Below, one piece after another: positions 1 through 6,776 of a stretch of 11,031 nucleotides of DNA (positions are counted from its first letter, which is position 1; every line of letters begins with the position of its first letter). The stretch comes from Anaerolineae bacterium (GTDB lineage Bacteria; Chloroflexota; Anaerolineae; E26-bin7). The notes under the pieces are model-generated. The model was not told where the DNA came from. It saw nothing but the letters and a program-made list of their open reading frames with translations, and ran no database searches. Made by a program: the position numbers and the translations under genes. Where the stretch lies: contig JAOZOT010000084.1 of assembly GCA_029933115.1 (NCBI GenBank), positions 1-11,031 on the forward strand, read 5' to 3'.

Positions 1-1005
1 GACGCCCATAGCCAGCCCGCAGAGGGTAGCCGTCAGGGCCAGCCACCGCCTGTCCCGCTCCTCGACCTCCGCTCGGCCTGGATTGCCAAATCCAGGCCAT
101 TTGTCCCTGGCCTCCAACCATCTCATCAAGGCGTAGAAAGCGGTGAATTCGTAAAAGATCAGCCCCAAATCAACGTAAGCCCAGGTCGAGACGAGAACCA
201 GGGAGGGGACTGAGTAGAGAACGGCCATTGAAAGCCAGGCCACTTTGCGGTTGAAATATCGCCTGGCAAAGGCGAACAGGGCCAGCAGGGTCAAAAGGCC
301 GTAGGTGTAGTGGATCAGCTTGGCTACGATGTCGCCTTTGAGGAGCAGCCCGGCCGTGAACAGCATCTCCAGCAGCGATGGGAAGCCCAGGTAGGGAAGG
401 TCAATGTCCACCGGGAGGCGGTGGGCTTGCAGGTAGAGTTTGGGGCCCGTCAGATGATAGACCTGACTGTCCCAGGCAATGGGTGGAGTCAGACACTGGA
501 GAAAGGCTAAAGTCAAGACAAAGCCCAAATAGATAGCCAGAGTCCGCTCAAGGCGGACGCCGATGGGCAAGATCGAGCCTACTCGCAGTTGGCCGATCAT
601 AGCCCTGAGCTGTGGGTATAGGACAATGGCCGAACCCAGAAACAGGAGCCAAAAGAGCCGGCGCTGGAAGAGTCCGACCAGCCCCAGGCCAAAAATGAGC
701 AGAGACAACGCCCCCAACCCCAGAGCCGCGCTAAAGACCATCTCCTCCAGAGGGGTGCTGTAATCAAACCAGCGCCTGCTCAGCCGCCCCAGAGCCGTTG
801 CCACCAGCAGCAAGCCAAGCCAGACAACGAGGTCCAGCATGATCACCAAATTGGCTCCAGAGAAGGGCTTGTGAGCCCAATAGTAGGCAACGTAGACGGC
901 AAAAACCCAGATCACAGCAGCGGAAACAGCTATCAACCACTTGGCATTGGAATTCTCGTTCATAGGCATCCACTCGACAGCCTGCGCAGCAGGTCGGGGG
1001 GGCAT
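1..1005 (-). CDS. GT-C-like multi-pass membrane protein, C-terminus outside window
   Basis: Reading the minus strand from 1005 gives 335 codons with no stop, so the gene continues past the left edge. The product is very hydrophobic, with membrane segments beginning near residues 23-43, 53-72, 90-112 and 117-130. Residues 173-191 carry TPPIAWDSQVYHL followed by GPKLYL, an arrangement seen in uncharacterised bacterial GT-C-like proteins (proline pair, W-D, then YHL..PKLY), where an acidic residue in the first large outer loop is usually catalytic; here that would be Asp179. I chose ATG 1005 because GGAGGG lies 8 nt upstream (1019-1014). In-frame ATGs at 969 and 963 are alternatives with weaker ribosome sites, and the extra 14 residues are not membrane-like. 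It is separated from the upstream operon by 284 nt holding a terminator-like hairpin and a repeat, so it may be a separate transcription unit of the same glycan locus. A membrane protein is sure; glycosyltransferase activity is inferred. Confidence 0.78.
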   Translation of the reverse strand, partial: MPPRPAAQAVEWMPMNENSNAKWLIAVSAAVIWVFAVYVAYYWAHKPFSGANLVIMLDLVVWLGLLLVATALGRLSRRWFDYSTPLEEMVFSAALGLGALSLLIFGLGLVGLFQRRLFWLLFLGSAIVLYPQLRAMIGQLRVGSILPIGVRLERTLAIYLGFVLTLAFLQCLTPPIAWDSQVYHLTGPKLYLQAHRLPVDIDLPYLGFPSLLEMLFTAGLLLKGDIVAKLIHYTYGLLTLLALFAFARRYFNRKVAWLSMAVLYSVPSLVLVSTWAYVDLGLIFYEFTAFYALMRWLEARDKWPGFGNPGRAEVEERDRRWLALTATLCGLAMGV

Positions 1006-1013
1006 GGGGGTGT

Positions 1014-1019
1014 CCCTCC
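1014..1019 (-). promoter_or_regulatory. Ribosome binding site deciding the start of the left-edge gene
   Basis: GGAGGG on the minus strand is a near-perfect Shine-Dalgarno sequence, with 8 nt between it and ATG 1005. The ATGs at 969 and 963 have only a poor GAGTGG-like sequence upstream, and 969 almost abuts it. This favours the longer N-terminus. Confidence 0.6.
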
Positions 1020-1045
1020 AATGCCCTTTTTCCGGTATAAGAGAG

Positions 1046-1197
1046 CCTTTCATAATTCGCGGGGGTTCACCCTCCCGCAGGCTGAGGCGGTATCCCCGCC
1101 AAGGCTATGCCCGTGAGGTGGCTTTCAGTCTGCTGCCAAAGTGAATTTCAAGCCTGCGGGAGGGTAGCCGTCCCCTCTGCGGGTGAATTACGAAAGG
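1046..1197. repeat. Imperfect palindromic element with ACCCTCCCGCAGG core
   Basis: The outer arms are CCTTTCATAATTC (1046-1058) and GAATTACGAAAGG (1185-1197), reverse complements with one mismatch. The inner arms ACCCTCCCGCAGGCT (1069-1083) and AGCCTGCGGGAGGGT (1151-1165) are perfect 15-base reverse complements. The right arm has a roughly 9-base insertion between outer and inner blocks. The centre (1084-1150) holds a small hairpin, GGCGG/CCGCC (1086-1100), and no open reading frame. The 13-base core recurs as a second inverted pair at 10996-11029, so this looks like a member of a dispersed palindromic family (REP/BIME- or MITE-like). No target-site duplication is evident. It overlaps the region where a promoter for the left-edge gene would lie. 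Confidence 0.7.
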
Positions 1198-1244
1198 GCC
1201 TCATATAAGGTATTGGCGGCCCACGGGCCCTGCTTTCAGGAGGG

Positions 1245-1281
1245 AAAAAGTGGGGTTGAGGGGGTACCCCTCAAGCTCCCC
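1245..1281 (-). terminator. Candidate intrinsic terminator of the glycosyltransferase operon
   Basis: TTGAGGGG and CCCCTCAA (1256-1263 and 1267-1274) form a perfect 8-bp stem with a 3-nt loop. Flanking GGGG (1252-1255) and CCCC (1278-1281) could extend the stem past a 3-nt bulge. On the minus strand the stem is followed within a few bases by five T residues (1249-1245). It begins 9 nt after the TAG stop of the last operon gene (1292-1290), the expected place. The T run is short and separated from the stem by CCCCAC or by the outer CCCC pairing, so efficiency is uncertain. Confidence 0.5.
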
Positions 1282-1289
1282 AGGCCTCG

Positions 1290-2567
1290 CTACGCAGGCC
1301 CCTCGACAGTCAGTTTGGTGAGGTGCGGTCGGGCGACGACGAAAATCAGCCACAGGCCGATGGGCAGAGGCAGATACATGATCGGATGCTCGTAGTCGCC
1401 GACGACAGTGGCGGCAAACAGACCCCAGAAGCCGACCAGCAGCAGCAGTTCGACGAGGGCGATGAGCACTGCTCCCCATCGCCGGAAACGCCGGTCAAGG
1501 GTTTTGAAGGCGATGAAGGCCGGCATGAGCAACACCACGTAGTTGGTGGTAGCCGTGCGCAGGGCAATCAAGTTGGTGACGATGAGAGTCATGGCCACGA
1601 CCCAATCGAATTCCGGCCAACTCCCGTCCATTGCCCCCCGCCAGGTGTAGAGCAGGTGGCCCAACACCAGCAGGGAAATCACAACCTCCACCGGCGTACC
1701 CAGTCGGGGGAAGAAGTAATGGGTCAGTGTCCAGATAGGCGAGCCAATGGCTGTGTAACTGGGATACCTGCTCATCCAGGTGAAAAAGTCGGCCGGCCAC
1801 GTGGGCAGCAACAGCAGAGAGGAGAACACCAGAAAAGCCATAGAAATGACAAAGCTGCCCACCAATTGCCACCGCCGGTGGTAGATAGCCCACAGGAGGA
1901 GCAGAGGTATCAGCAAAAAGACCATCTGGGGCTTGATGGTGGACAGGGCCAGACACGCTCCGGCCAGGATGTCCCTGCTCTCCTTGACAGCCCACAGGGC
2001 CAGGGCGATGAAAGCAAAGACCACGATGGCAAACTGTCCCAGGATGATGCTGCGGGCTCCAGGATAAAACAAGATGCTCCAAAAACAGGTGACAGCCAGG
2101 AGCCAGGACTTGGGTCGCCAGCGGTAGATTCTGAAAGTGAAGAAGACGGCCAACAGCAGAGCGAACTCCAGGATGGCCTGCCAGAGGGCCTGAGCCTGCG
2201 GATAGGAAGGAATCAGGCTCAGGGGGAAGAACAGATAGATGGTGTACAAAGGATAGGCAAAAGCCACTTGATCAGCACCCTCTGCGGCCAGGTGGCCGTA
2301 CATGCCCAGTTGTATCCGGCGAGTCACCTCATCGGAGTAGGGGTTCAGGCCCTCAACCAGAAAAGCCCGTCCGCCGGCCCAACGCGAGTAAAAGTCGTTG
2401 GCTCCAGGGAACTTGGAGGTGAAGACGACGTAGGTAGCGTAGGCGTCCAGCAGAATCACAGCCACGACGAGGACGCTCACCAGGAAGCGGGAGGCAGCTT
2501 TTGAGTTGGACTCGGCGGGCAAAGTGGGTCGTTTCACTTTCAGCCTCTTCTCACGGTGAGAGGTCAT
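1290..2567 (-). CDS. GT87-like (DUF2029-type) polyprenyl-phosphate-sugar glycosyltransferase
   Basis: This 425-residue multi-pass membrane protein matches the GT87 pattern. A first membrane segment (about 28-49) leads into an outer loop with GANDFYSRW (55-63), whose Asp58 is the likely catalytic acid. Next come EGLNPYS (72-78), FAYPLY (103-108), ILGQFAIVVF (175-184) and a TIKPQM block (210-215). Characterised GT87 members in actinobacteria use polyprenyl-phosphate-mannose to add mannose to lipoglycans outside the membrane; sugar and acceptor are unknown here. ATG 2567 lies inside the end of the upstream gene (17-nt overlap) and lacks a clear ribosome site. GTG at codon 11 (2537) has AGAGG six bases upstream and is a credible shorter start that still leaves the first membrane segment intact. 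It is the last gene of the operon, ending in TAG just before a terminator-like hairpin. Family placement is fairly secure; the reaction is inferred. Confidence 0.85.
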   Translation of the reverse strand: MTSHREKRLKVKRPTLPAESNSKAASRFLVSVLVVAVILLDAYATYVVFTSKFPGANDFYSRWAGGRAFLVEGLNPYSDEVTRRIQLGMYGHLAAEGADQVAFAYPLYTIYLFFPLSLIPSYPQAQALWQAILEFALLLAVFFTFRIYRWRPKSWLLAVTCFWSILFYPGARSIILGQFAIVVFAFIALALWAVKESRDILAGACLALSTIKPQMVFLLIPLLLLWAIYHRRWQLVGSFVISMAFLVFSSLLLLPTWPADFFTWMSRYPSYTAIGSPIWTLTHYFFPRLGTPVEVVISLLVLGHLLYTWRGAMDGSWPEFDWVVAMTLIVTNLIALRTATTNYVVLLMPAFIAFKTLDRRFRRWGAVLIALVELLLLVGFWGLFAATVVGDYEHPIMYLPLPIGLWLIFVVARPHLTKLTVEGPA

Positions 2568-4068
2568 AGAGAATGAGCCGCAGCCCGCTGAAACTCCTCT
2601 CCTCCACGATGTCGCGCCGGTGAGCCACCAGCCAGTTCCTTATCTCAGGCTCAGTCTCTCCACCGTAAAGGTCGAGGGGGCCCGGTTTGGCTACAAAATG
2701 GGTGGTGTCGTGAGGATAAGGGTAGATCAGCCAGATGCGCTCATGCTCTTGGGCTATCTCGTCCAATGGAGCGATGACTCTGTTGACAGACATAGCTACC
2801 TTTTCCAGTTGGCCCCGATAATAGTAGTTGAAGGGCAGAGTGCCTTCCAGGGTTCTCACAAATATGACGTCGTTGCTCTGGGACTTTTGCCGGATGTACC
2901 CGGCCAACCCACGCCAGTCCTCTTTGGCGTAGATGGGGTCGAAGTAGATGCGACCCAGACTGAGGGATATGGCCAAGGTCAGAGCCACAATCAACCCGCG
3001 CCGGGCGATGGTGTTTTTGATACTCAGCAGACCGCAGGCGACCAGGATCAGATAAGGAGGCAAGGCAACGAGCAGGAAGCGGTCAATGTAAATAGGCACC
3101 AAAAGATGGGAAATCAGGTAAGCAAAGGCGATGGGCAATATCAACCACAGGGCAAAGAATAGCCCGGCTTGAGGGAAAAGCAAGGCTTTTGGAGAATCAC
3201 CCTCCAACCGGCCACGCCGACTCCAGAGGCCGCGCAGAAAAGCAAAGGCGAAGAGGAGCAAGGACAGAGAGACAAGAGGGGTGAGAGCGCCGGTGTAGCC
3301 CAGGCTGAAATTCCACAGGGTCTTCAGTGGATCGAGCGGCCCCGGGCGCGGGATCCAGCCGAAACCAAAGGATCTCACCTCCCGATTCAGAAGGGCAACC
3401 AACCAGGGGAGCAGGGGCAGAAAAGCCAGGACCTGGCTGATGGTCCAGCGGCGCAGGGCCCGGTAATTGGTCCGGAGGGTGCACACGAGAAAGGCCAGTT
3501 GCACCAGGCTGACGAGAAAGGCAGAGTAGTTAGTCGGATAGGCCAGAGCGGTGAAGACGATAAAGCCAAGCCACAAAATCCGACTATTTTCCCTCAAAGT
3601 ACGCAAGAAGAAATAGACGGAGCCCAGGGACAGAAACACGACCATGCTGTACATCCTGGCCTCCTGGGAATACCAGACGTGAAAAGGCGCAAGGCCGAGC
3701 CACAGGGCGCCGATTAATCCCGCCTTCCGACCGAAGCATAGACGGCCGATCTTGTAGACCAGAGGAACGGCCAGGATACCAAACATCGCGGAGGGCAATC
3801 TAATTATCGTCTCGCTCTGCCCCACGTGCAAGAAAAAGCGCAGCACCAAATAATAGAGGGGAGGATGGCTTCCATCGGAGAGAATAGCCGCGATGCTTGT
3901 CCTGACGTCGGCGGAGGCCACGGCCCAGGCGAAGGCTTCATCGTACCACAGGCTCTGCTGCCCCAAACGGAACAGGCGCACAGCACTGCCAAGCAGGGTT
4001 ATCAAGATCGGCCAGATGGGAGAGGACATGGAGGGAATCCGCAAGCCCTTCACCTTTTCACTCACCAC
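2551..4068 (-). CDS. GT-C membrane glycosyltransferase (GT39/PMT-like) with intact HPPLYY motif
   Basis: This 505-residue multi-pass protein has the hallmarks of a large bacterial GT-C family related to GT39/GT83. After the first membrane helix come SLWYDEA (39-45; Asp43-Glu44 are the presumed catalytic acidic pair), DGSHPPLYYL (65-74) and PFHVWYSQEARMYS (128-141). Repeated hydrophobic segments continue to about residue 365, then a roughly 130-residue C-terminal domain that is soluble and probably outside the membrane. Such enzymes transfer a sugar from a polyprenyl-phosphate carrier; which sugar and acceptor cannot be told. GTG 4068 is chosen because AAGGAGG lies 7 nt upstream; it overlaps the preceding gene by 11 nt. 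It is a full-length paralog of the gene at 6769-5327, sharing the same motifs, the GWIP(R/K)P segment, PIY..R.L..ALP and an IYFDP...DWRG C-terminal region. Both end in LILY/VILY..LSP. Confidence 0.88.
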   Translation of the reverse strand: MVSEKVKGLRIPSMSSPIWPILITLLGSAVRLFRLGQQSLWYDEAFAWAVASADVRTSIAAILSDGSHPPLYYLVLRFFLHVGQSETIIRLPSAMFGILAVPLVYKIGRLCFGRKAGLIGALWLGLAPFHVWYSQEARMYSMVVFLSLGSVYFFLRTLRENSRILWLGFIVFTALAYPTNYSAFLVSLVQLAFLVCTLRTNYRALRRWTISQVLAFLPLLPWLVALLNREVRSFGFGWIPRPGPLDPLKTLWNFSLGYTGALTPLVSLSLLLFAFAFLRGLWSRRGRLEGDSPKALLFPQAGLFFALWLILPIAFAYLISHLLVPIYIDRFLLVALPPYLILVACGLLSIKNTIARRGLIVALTLAISLSLGRIYFDPIYAKEDWRGLAGYIRQKSQSNDVIFVRTLEGTLPFNYYYRGQLEKVAMSVNRVIAPLDEIAQEHERIWLIYPYPHDTTHFVAKPGPLDLYGGETEPEIRNWLVAHRRDIVEERSFSGLRLILYDLSP

Positions 4069-5326
4069 TTCCGGGCCTCCTTGACAGTCGAAGGCCGTTG
4101 ACCCTCGATTGCCGATAAAACTCCAGCAGCAATAAGAGCACGAGCAAGGTTCTGAGAGGCACAGTGACCACCAACAAATGGTTCAGCCCCCTGGAGAGGA
4201 TGACCGGCCACTCCAGGAAATTGACAAAACCCAAAACGAGGCAATAGAGCACACCGTGCCCATTGGGAAAAACCAGCAGGATCAGTGGAATGAGCATCAT
4301 CTGCCACTGGGGGCTCCAACCTTTGGACCAGAGAAAGAACAGGCAGAAGGTCATCCCGCTGAAGCTGAGCAAGGCTTTTGGGTCGTCGGTGTCCACCGGC
4401 CGGCTGAAGAGGTAGAGGTAGATTAAACCAAAGGCCGGCACGGTGATAAACCAGGGTATCCGGGAGGGGTTGTGCTGTTGAAGGCCAGCTTTGGCCGGGT
4501 CGAGGTGGTCGGCCACAGGGCCGAAGAGGCCGGTGGTGTAGTTGCCATCAATGAGAGCCCAGACAGTCTGCCACGACGATTTGCCGGCCTGGCTGCGCAG
4601 GGAAGCCAAGGTGTAAGAGGGGCTGGCGACGGCGAAGGGCAGGAGGATAGCCACAGCTACTGCCGCTGCGATCAGAGTGTAGGCCAGAGCCTTTCGGCGC
4701 CGGACGAAGCGCCAAACGGTAGCCAACAGAATGCCAGGCAGGTACTTGGTCATCAGGCCCAGGCCCAGAGCCACCGCCGAGAAGGCATGGCGATTCCGCA
4801 GCAACCACCAAAGGGAGAGCAGCATGAAAAAGAGGGATAAACTGTCGAGACCATTCCACAAGAAGAAGACGGGCACAAGCAGGCAAGAGTAGATCCAGGC
4901 CACTTTGAGGCCGGTTTCTCTGTCGTGGACTCTATCGGCAATCAGGTAGAGAAGACACAGATTGCCGGCCTCGAAGACAAGCATGACCATCGCCAGGAGG
5001 GTGGCATAAGCGTGATAGCCAGTGGTGACGGCGTAGACAGCTTGCGAGAGGTAGGGGAACAAGGGCGGGTATTCGTACCAATAATGAAGCAGGGGGTAGT
5101 AGCCTTGACGGGCCAGGTCGGCCAGGGCGTAGAAGTAAGGATAATCGCTGTAGCTGGTCAGGGCCTCTGGGGGATAAGCCAAGGCCATCATCAGGCGGAA
5201 AGCAACAAAGAGGATCAGAATCAACAGGAAGCCACGGTGGGGTTTGAGGCGCAGTTTCAGTTGTTGGTGCTTGACAAAGTAACCGGATCCCTTTGCTTCT
5301 GACATTTCTCCGTCCAATGCTTCCAC
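4058..5326 (-). CDS. GT87/GT-C-like membrane mannosyltransferase family protein
   Basis: This 422-residue multi-pass protein has a short basic N-terminus, a membrane helix at about 33-50, then an outer loop with SYSDYPYFYALADLA (58-72) and YEYPPLFPYL (84-93). Asp61 is the probable catalytic acid, and the YPPLF block is a common feature of GT87-type and PIG-M-like polyprenyl-phosphate-sugar transferases. FLWNGLDS (155-162) and LGLMTKYLPG (189-198) echo the lysine-proline segment of GT87. It is not a close relative of the GT87-like gene at 2567-1290. The GTG at 5326 directly follows the upstream TGA (TGAGTG) but has no ribosome site. ATG 5305 (codon 8) has GGACGGAG just upstream, though closely spaced, and could be the true start. 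Either way the membrane core is unchanged. It probably acts outside the membrane using the lipid donor made by the GT2 enzyme at 10813; this is inference from family and context. Confidence 0.8.
   Translation of the reverse strand: MEALDGEMSEAKGSGYFVKHQQLKLRLKPHRGFLLILILFVAFRLMMALAYPPEALTSYSDYPYFYALADLARQGYYPLLHYWYEYPPLFPYLSQAVYAVTTGYHAYATLLAMVMLVFEAGNLCLLYLIADRVHDRETGLKVAWIYSCLLVPVFFLWNGLDSLSLFFMLLSLWWLLRNRHAFSAVALGLGLMTKYLPGILLATVWRFVRRRKALAYTLIAAAVAVAILLPFAVASPSYTLASLRSQAGKSSWQTVWALIDGNYTTGLFGPVADHLDPAKAGLQQHNPSRIPWFITVPAFGLIYLYLFSRPVDTDDPKALLSFSGMTFCLFFLWSKGWSPQWQMMLIPLILLVFPNGHGVLYCLVLGFVNFLEWPVILSRGLNHLLVVTVPLRTLLVLLLLLEFYRQSRVNGLRLSRRPGSGE
4076..4082 (-). promoter_or_regulatory. Strong ribosome binding site fixing a GTG start
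   Basis: AAGGAGG on the minus strand sits 7 nt before GTG 4068, inside the last codons of the upstream gene. It is one of the best ribosome sites in the window and supports GTG 4068 over the adjacent GTG 4065 or a later ATG. Confidence 0.65.
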
Positions 5327-6769
5327 TCAGGGGGATAGTTGATACAAGATGACGCGCAGGCCAGGCAGGTCCTTCTCCTCAAGAACATCTTTTCGGTGCA
5401 AATTCAGCCATCGCTCTGTGTTCGAATCGGACCGGCCGGAGAGGGCTCTGTGATAGATCAACCAAAGACGTTCATAGCCCTCCATACTCTCCTCAAAATC
5501 CCCGAAACTCTGGTTATTCACAGCGATCAGTTTCAGGTCGCCTTTGTAGTAATATTTGAAGGGTGGAACGTCCTCAAAGCTCTCAACGGCAATGACGTCG
5601 CCGGTCTGGGCACCATTCTGCACATAATTGGCTGCTCCGCGCCAGTCCTGCTTGAAAAAGCCAGGGTCGAAGTAAATTCTAAGCAAGCCATTGAACATGA
5701 TCGCCAGTACAACAGCAGTCAGAGCTAGCCTGACAATTCTAGTGGGTGTATTCATAATGCCACAAGCCATCAGAGTAAGGTAGGCAGGCAAGGCAAAGAT
5801 CAAATAGCGGTGGACGTATATGGGGCGGAGCAGGGAGAGTAGAAAAGTAGCCGTGATTGGTACAACCAGCCACAGGAACAGGAACAACTTGTGAGGAGTT
5901 GAATCTCGCATCACCGATAGAGTTCCCAAAGCCAGGGCGAGACAAAAAGGCAGCAACGCTATGGCGGCCCCCGCTGTCAGGCCTCCACTATAGCCCGAAC
6001 TGAAAGCCCAAAGCGTCTCGAGGGGAGCCAGGATGGTCGGTTTGGGTATCCATCCGATGCCGATGCGGGGTGTGTCCTGGCTGAAATAAAGGGCGAGCCA
6101 GGGGAGCAACGGTGCGAAGGCCAGGGCCTGAGCCACAACCCACTTTCTAAAAAGCACTCGGTAGGTACGGAGGTAACATAGCAAAAGGACAAATTGCGCC
6201 AAGGCGATTTGTAGAGGGACATAATAGGAATAGTAGGCCAGAGAGCTAAAAACGATGAAACCACCCCATGTCCTCCAACTGTTCTTCTGAAGAAGTCGCA
6301 GGAAGAAATAGCTCGCAGCGAGTATCGAGAACATGCCCACGCTATACATGCGGGCTTCCTGGGAATACCAGAGGTGAAAGGGATTCAGGGCGAGAAAAAG
6401 GGCGCTAACCAACCCTAGTCTGCTATCCAAAATTAGCCGGCCAACTCGATAGATAACGGCTACAGACAATACACCGAAGATAAAGGATGGGAACCTGATG
6501 ATAGTTTCATTCTTCCCCACAATCAGAAAGAGACGTATCAAGAATATATCAGGTGATGGCGGATCACCAGAGACCAGCAGGGTTTCGAGAGAGGCTCTCA
6601 AGGGAACGAGAGCATAAGTGTAGCTCCAGGCTTCATCCAACCAAAGGCTCTGCTTCCCCAGATGGAACAATCTCAAGGCCGTGGCCAGGAGGATAATCAC
6701 GAGGAGCCGGATATGATCTGATCCGAAGTCAAGTGGGGATACCATCTTCTCATCCAGCTTACGCACCAT
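5327..6769 (-). CDS. GT-C membrane glycosyltransferase paralog with altered HPPLYY motif
   Basis: This 480-residue multi-pass protein keeps SLWLDEAW (41-48; Asp45-Glu46 the presumed catalytic pair) and PFHLWYSQEARMYS (130-143). It aligns over its whole length with the protein at 4068-2551, including the C-terminal IYFDP...DWRG and final VILYQLSP. One difference stands out: where the paralog has DGSHPPLYYL, this protein has SGDPPSPDIF (67-76), losing the histidine and both tyrosines. The reading frame is intact and the rest of the fold is conserved, so it looks like altered specificity or acceptor handling rather than decay. ATG 6769 lies 7 nt after the upstream stop. GAGGGG (6778-6773) is only 3 nt before it, so the following GTG codon may also initiate. 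It lies mid-operon. Role as a polyprenyl-phosphate-sugar-dependent transferase is inferred from the family. Confidence 0.87.
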   Translation of the reverse strand: MVRKLDEKMVSPLDFGSDHIRLLVIILLATALRLFHLGKQSLWLDEAWSYTYALVPLRASLETLLVSGDPPSPDIFLIRLFLIVGKNETIIRFPSFIFGVLSVAVIYRVGRLILDSRLGLVSALFLALNPFHLWYSQEARMYSVGMFSILAASYFFLRLLQKNSWRTWGGFIVFSSLAYYSYYVPLQIALAQFVLLLCYLRTYRVLFRKWVVAQALAFAPLLPWLALYFSQDTPRIGIGWIPKPTILAPLETLWAFSSGYSGGLTAGAAIALLPFCLALALGTLSVMRDSTPHKLFLFLWLVVPITATFLLSLLRPIYVHRYLIFALPAYLTLMACGIMNTPTRIVRLALTAVVLAIMFNGLLRIYFDPGFFKQDWRGAANYVQNGAQTGDVIAVESFEDVPPFKYYYKGDLKLIAVNNQSFGDFEESMEGYERLWLIYHRALSGRSDSNTERWLNLHRKDVLEEKDLPGLRVILYQLSP

Positions 6770-6776
6770 CTGCCCC

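Noticed and set aside
71..84. GCTCGGCCTGGATT also present at 10920-10933
   Set aside because: It is a single 14-base match, one copy in a coding region and the other in the leader. It has no palindrome and no longer flanking identity, so it is probably chance.
871..1144. Short plus-strand frames around the start of the left-edge gene
   Set aside because: They overlap the N-terminus of the membrane protein and the palindromic repeat, with no family resemblance and no good ribosome site.
1183..1395. Small frames on both strands over the terminator region
   Set aside because: They span the repeat, the terminator-like hairpin and the end of the GT87-like gene. Their composition shows nothing protein-like.
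1323..2504. 393-codon open frame on the plus strand
   Set aside because: It is antisense to the well-supported GT87-like gene. Its translation is rich in Gln, Gly, Asp and His with no recognisable domain, as expected from the complement of a Leu/Val-rich membrane gene. It has no convincing ribosome site.
3169..3717. 182-codon plus-strand frame
   Set aside because: It lies opposite the GT-C gene at 4068-2551, and its low-complexity Gln/Glu/Gly-rich translation is typical of an antisense shadow.
5327..6769. Pseudogene status for the paralog lacking HPPLYY
   Set aside because: The frame is intact over 480 codons, the other motifs and the C-terminus are conserved, and the junctions with neighbours are tight, so it looks like a functional diverged gene.
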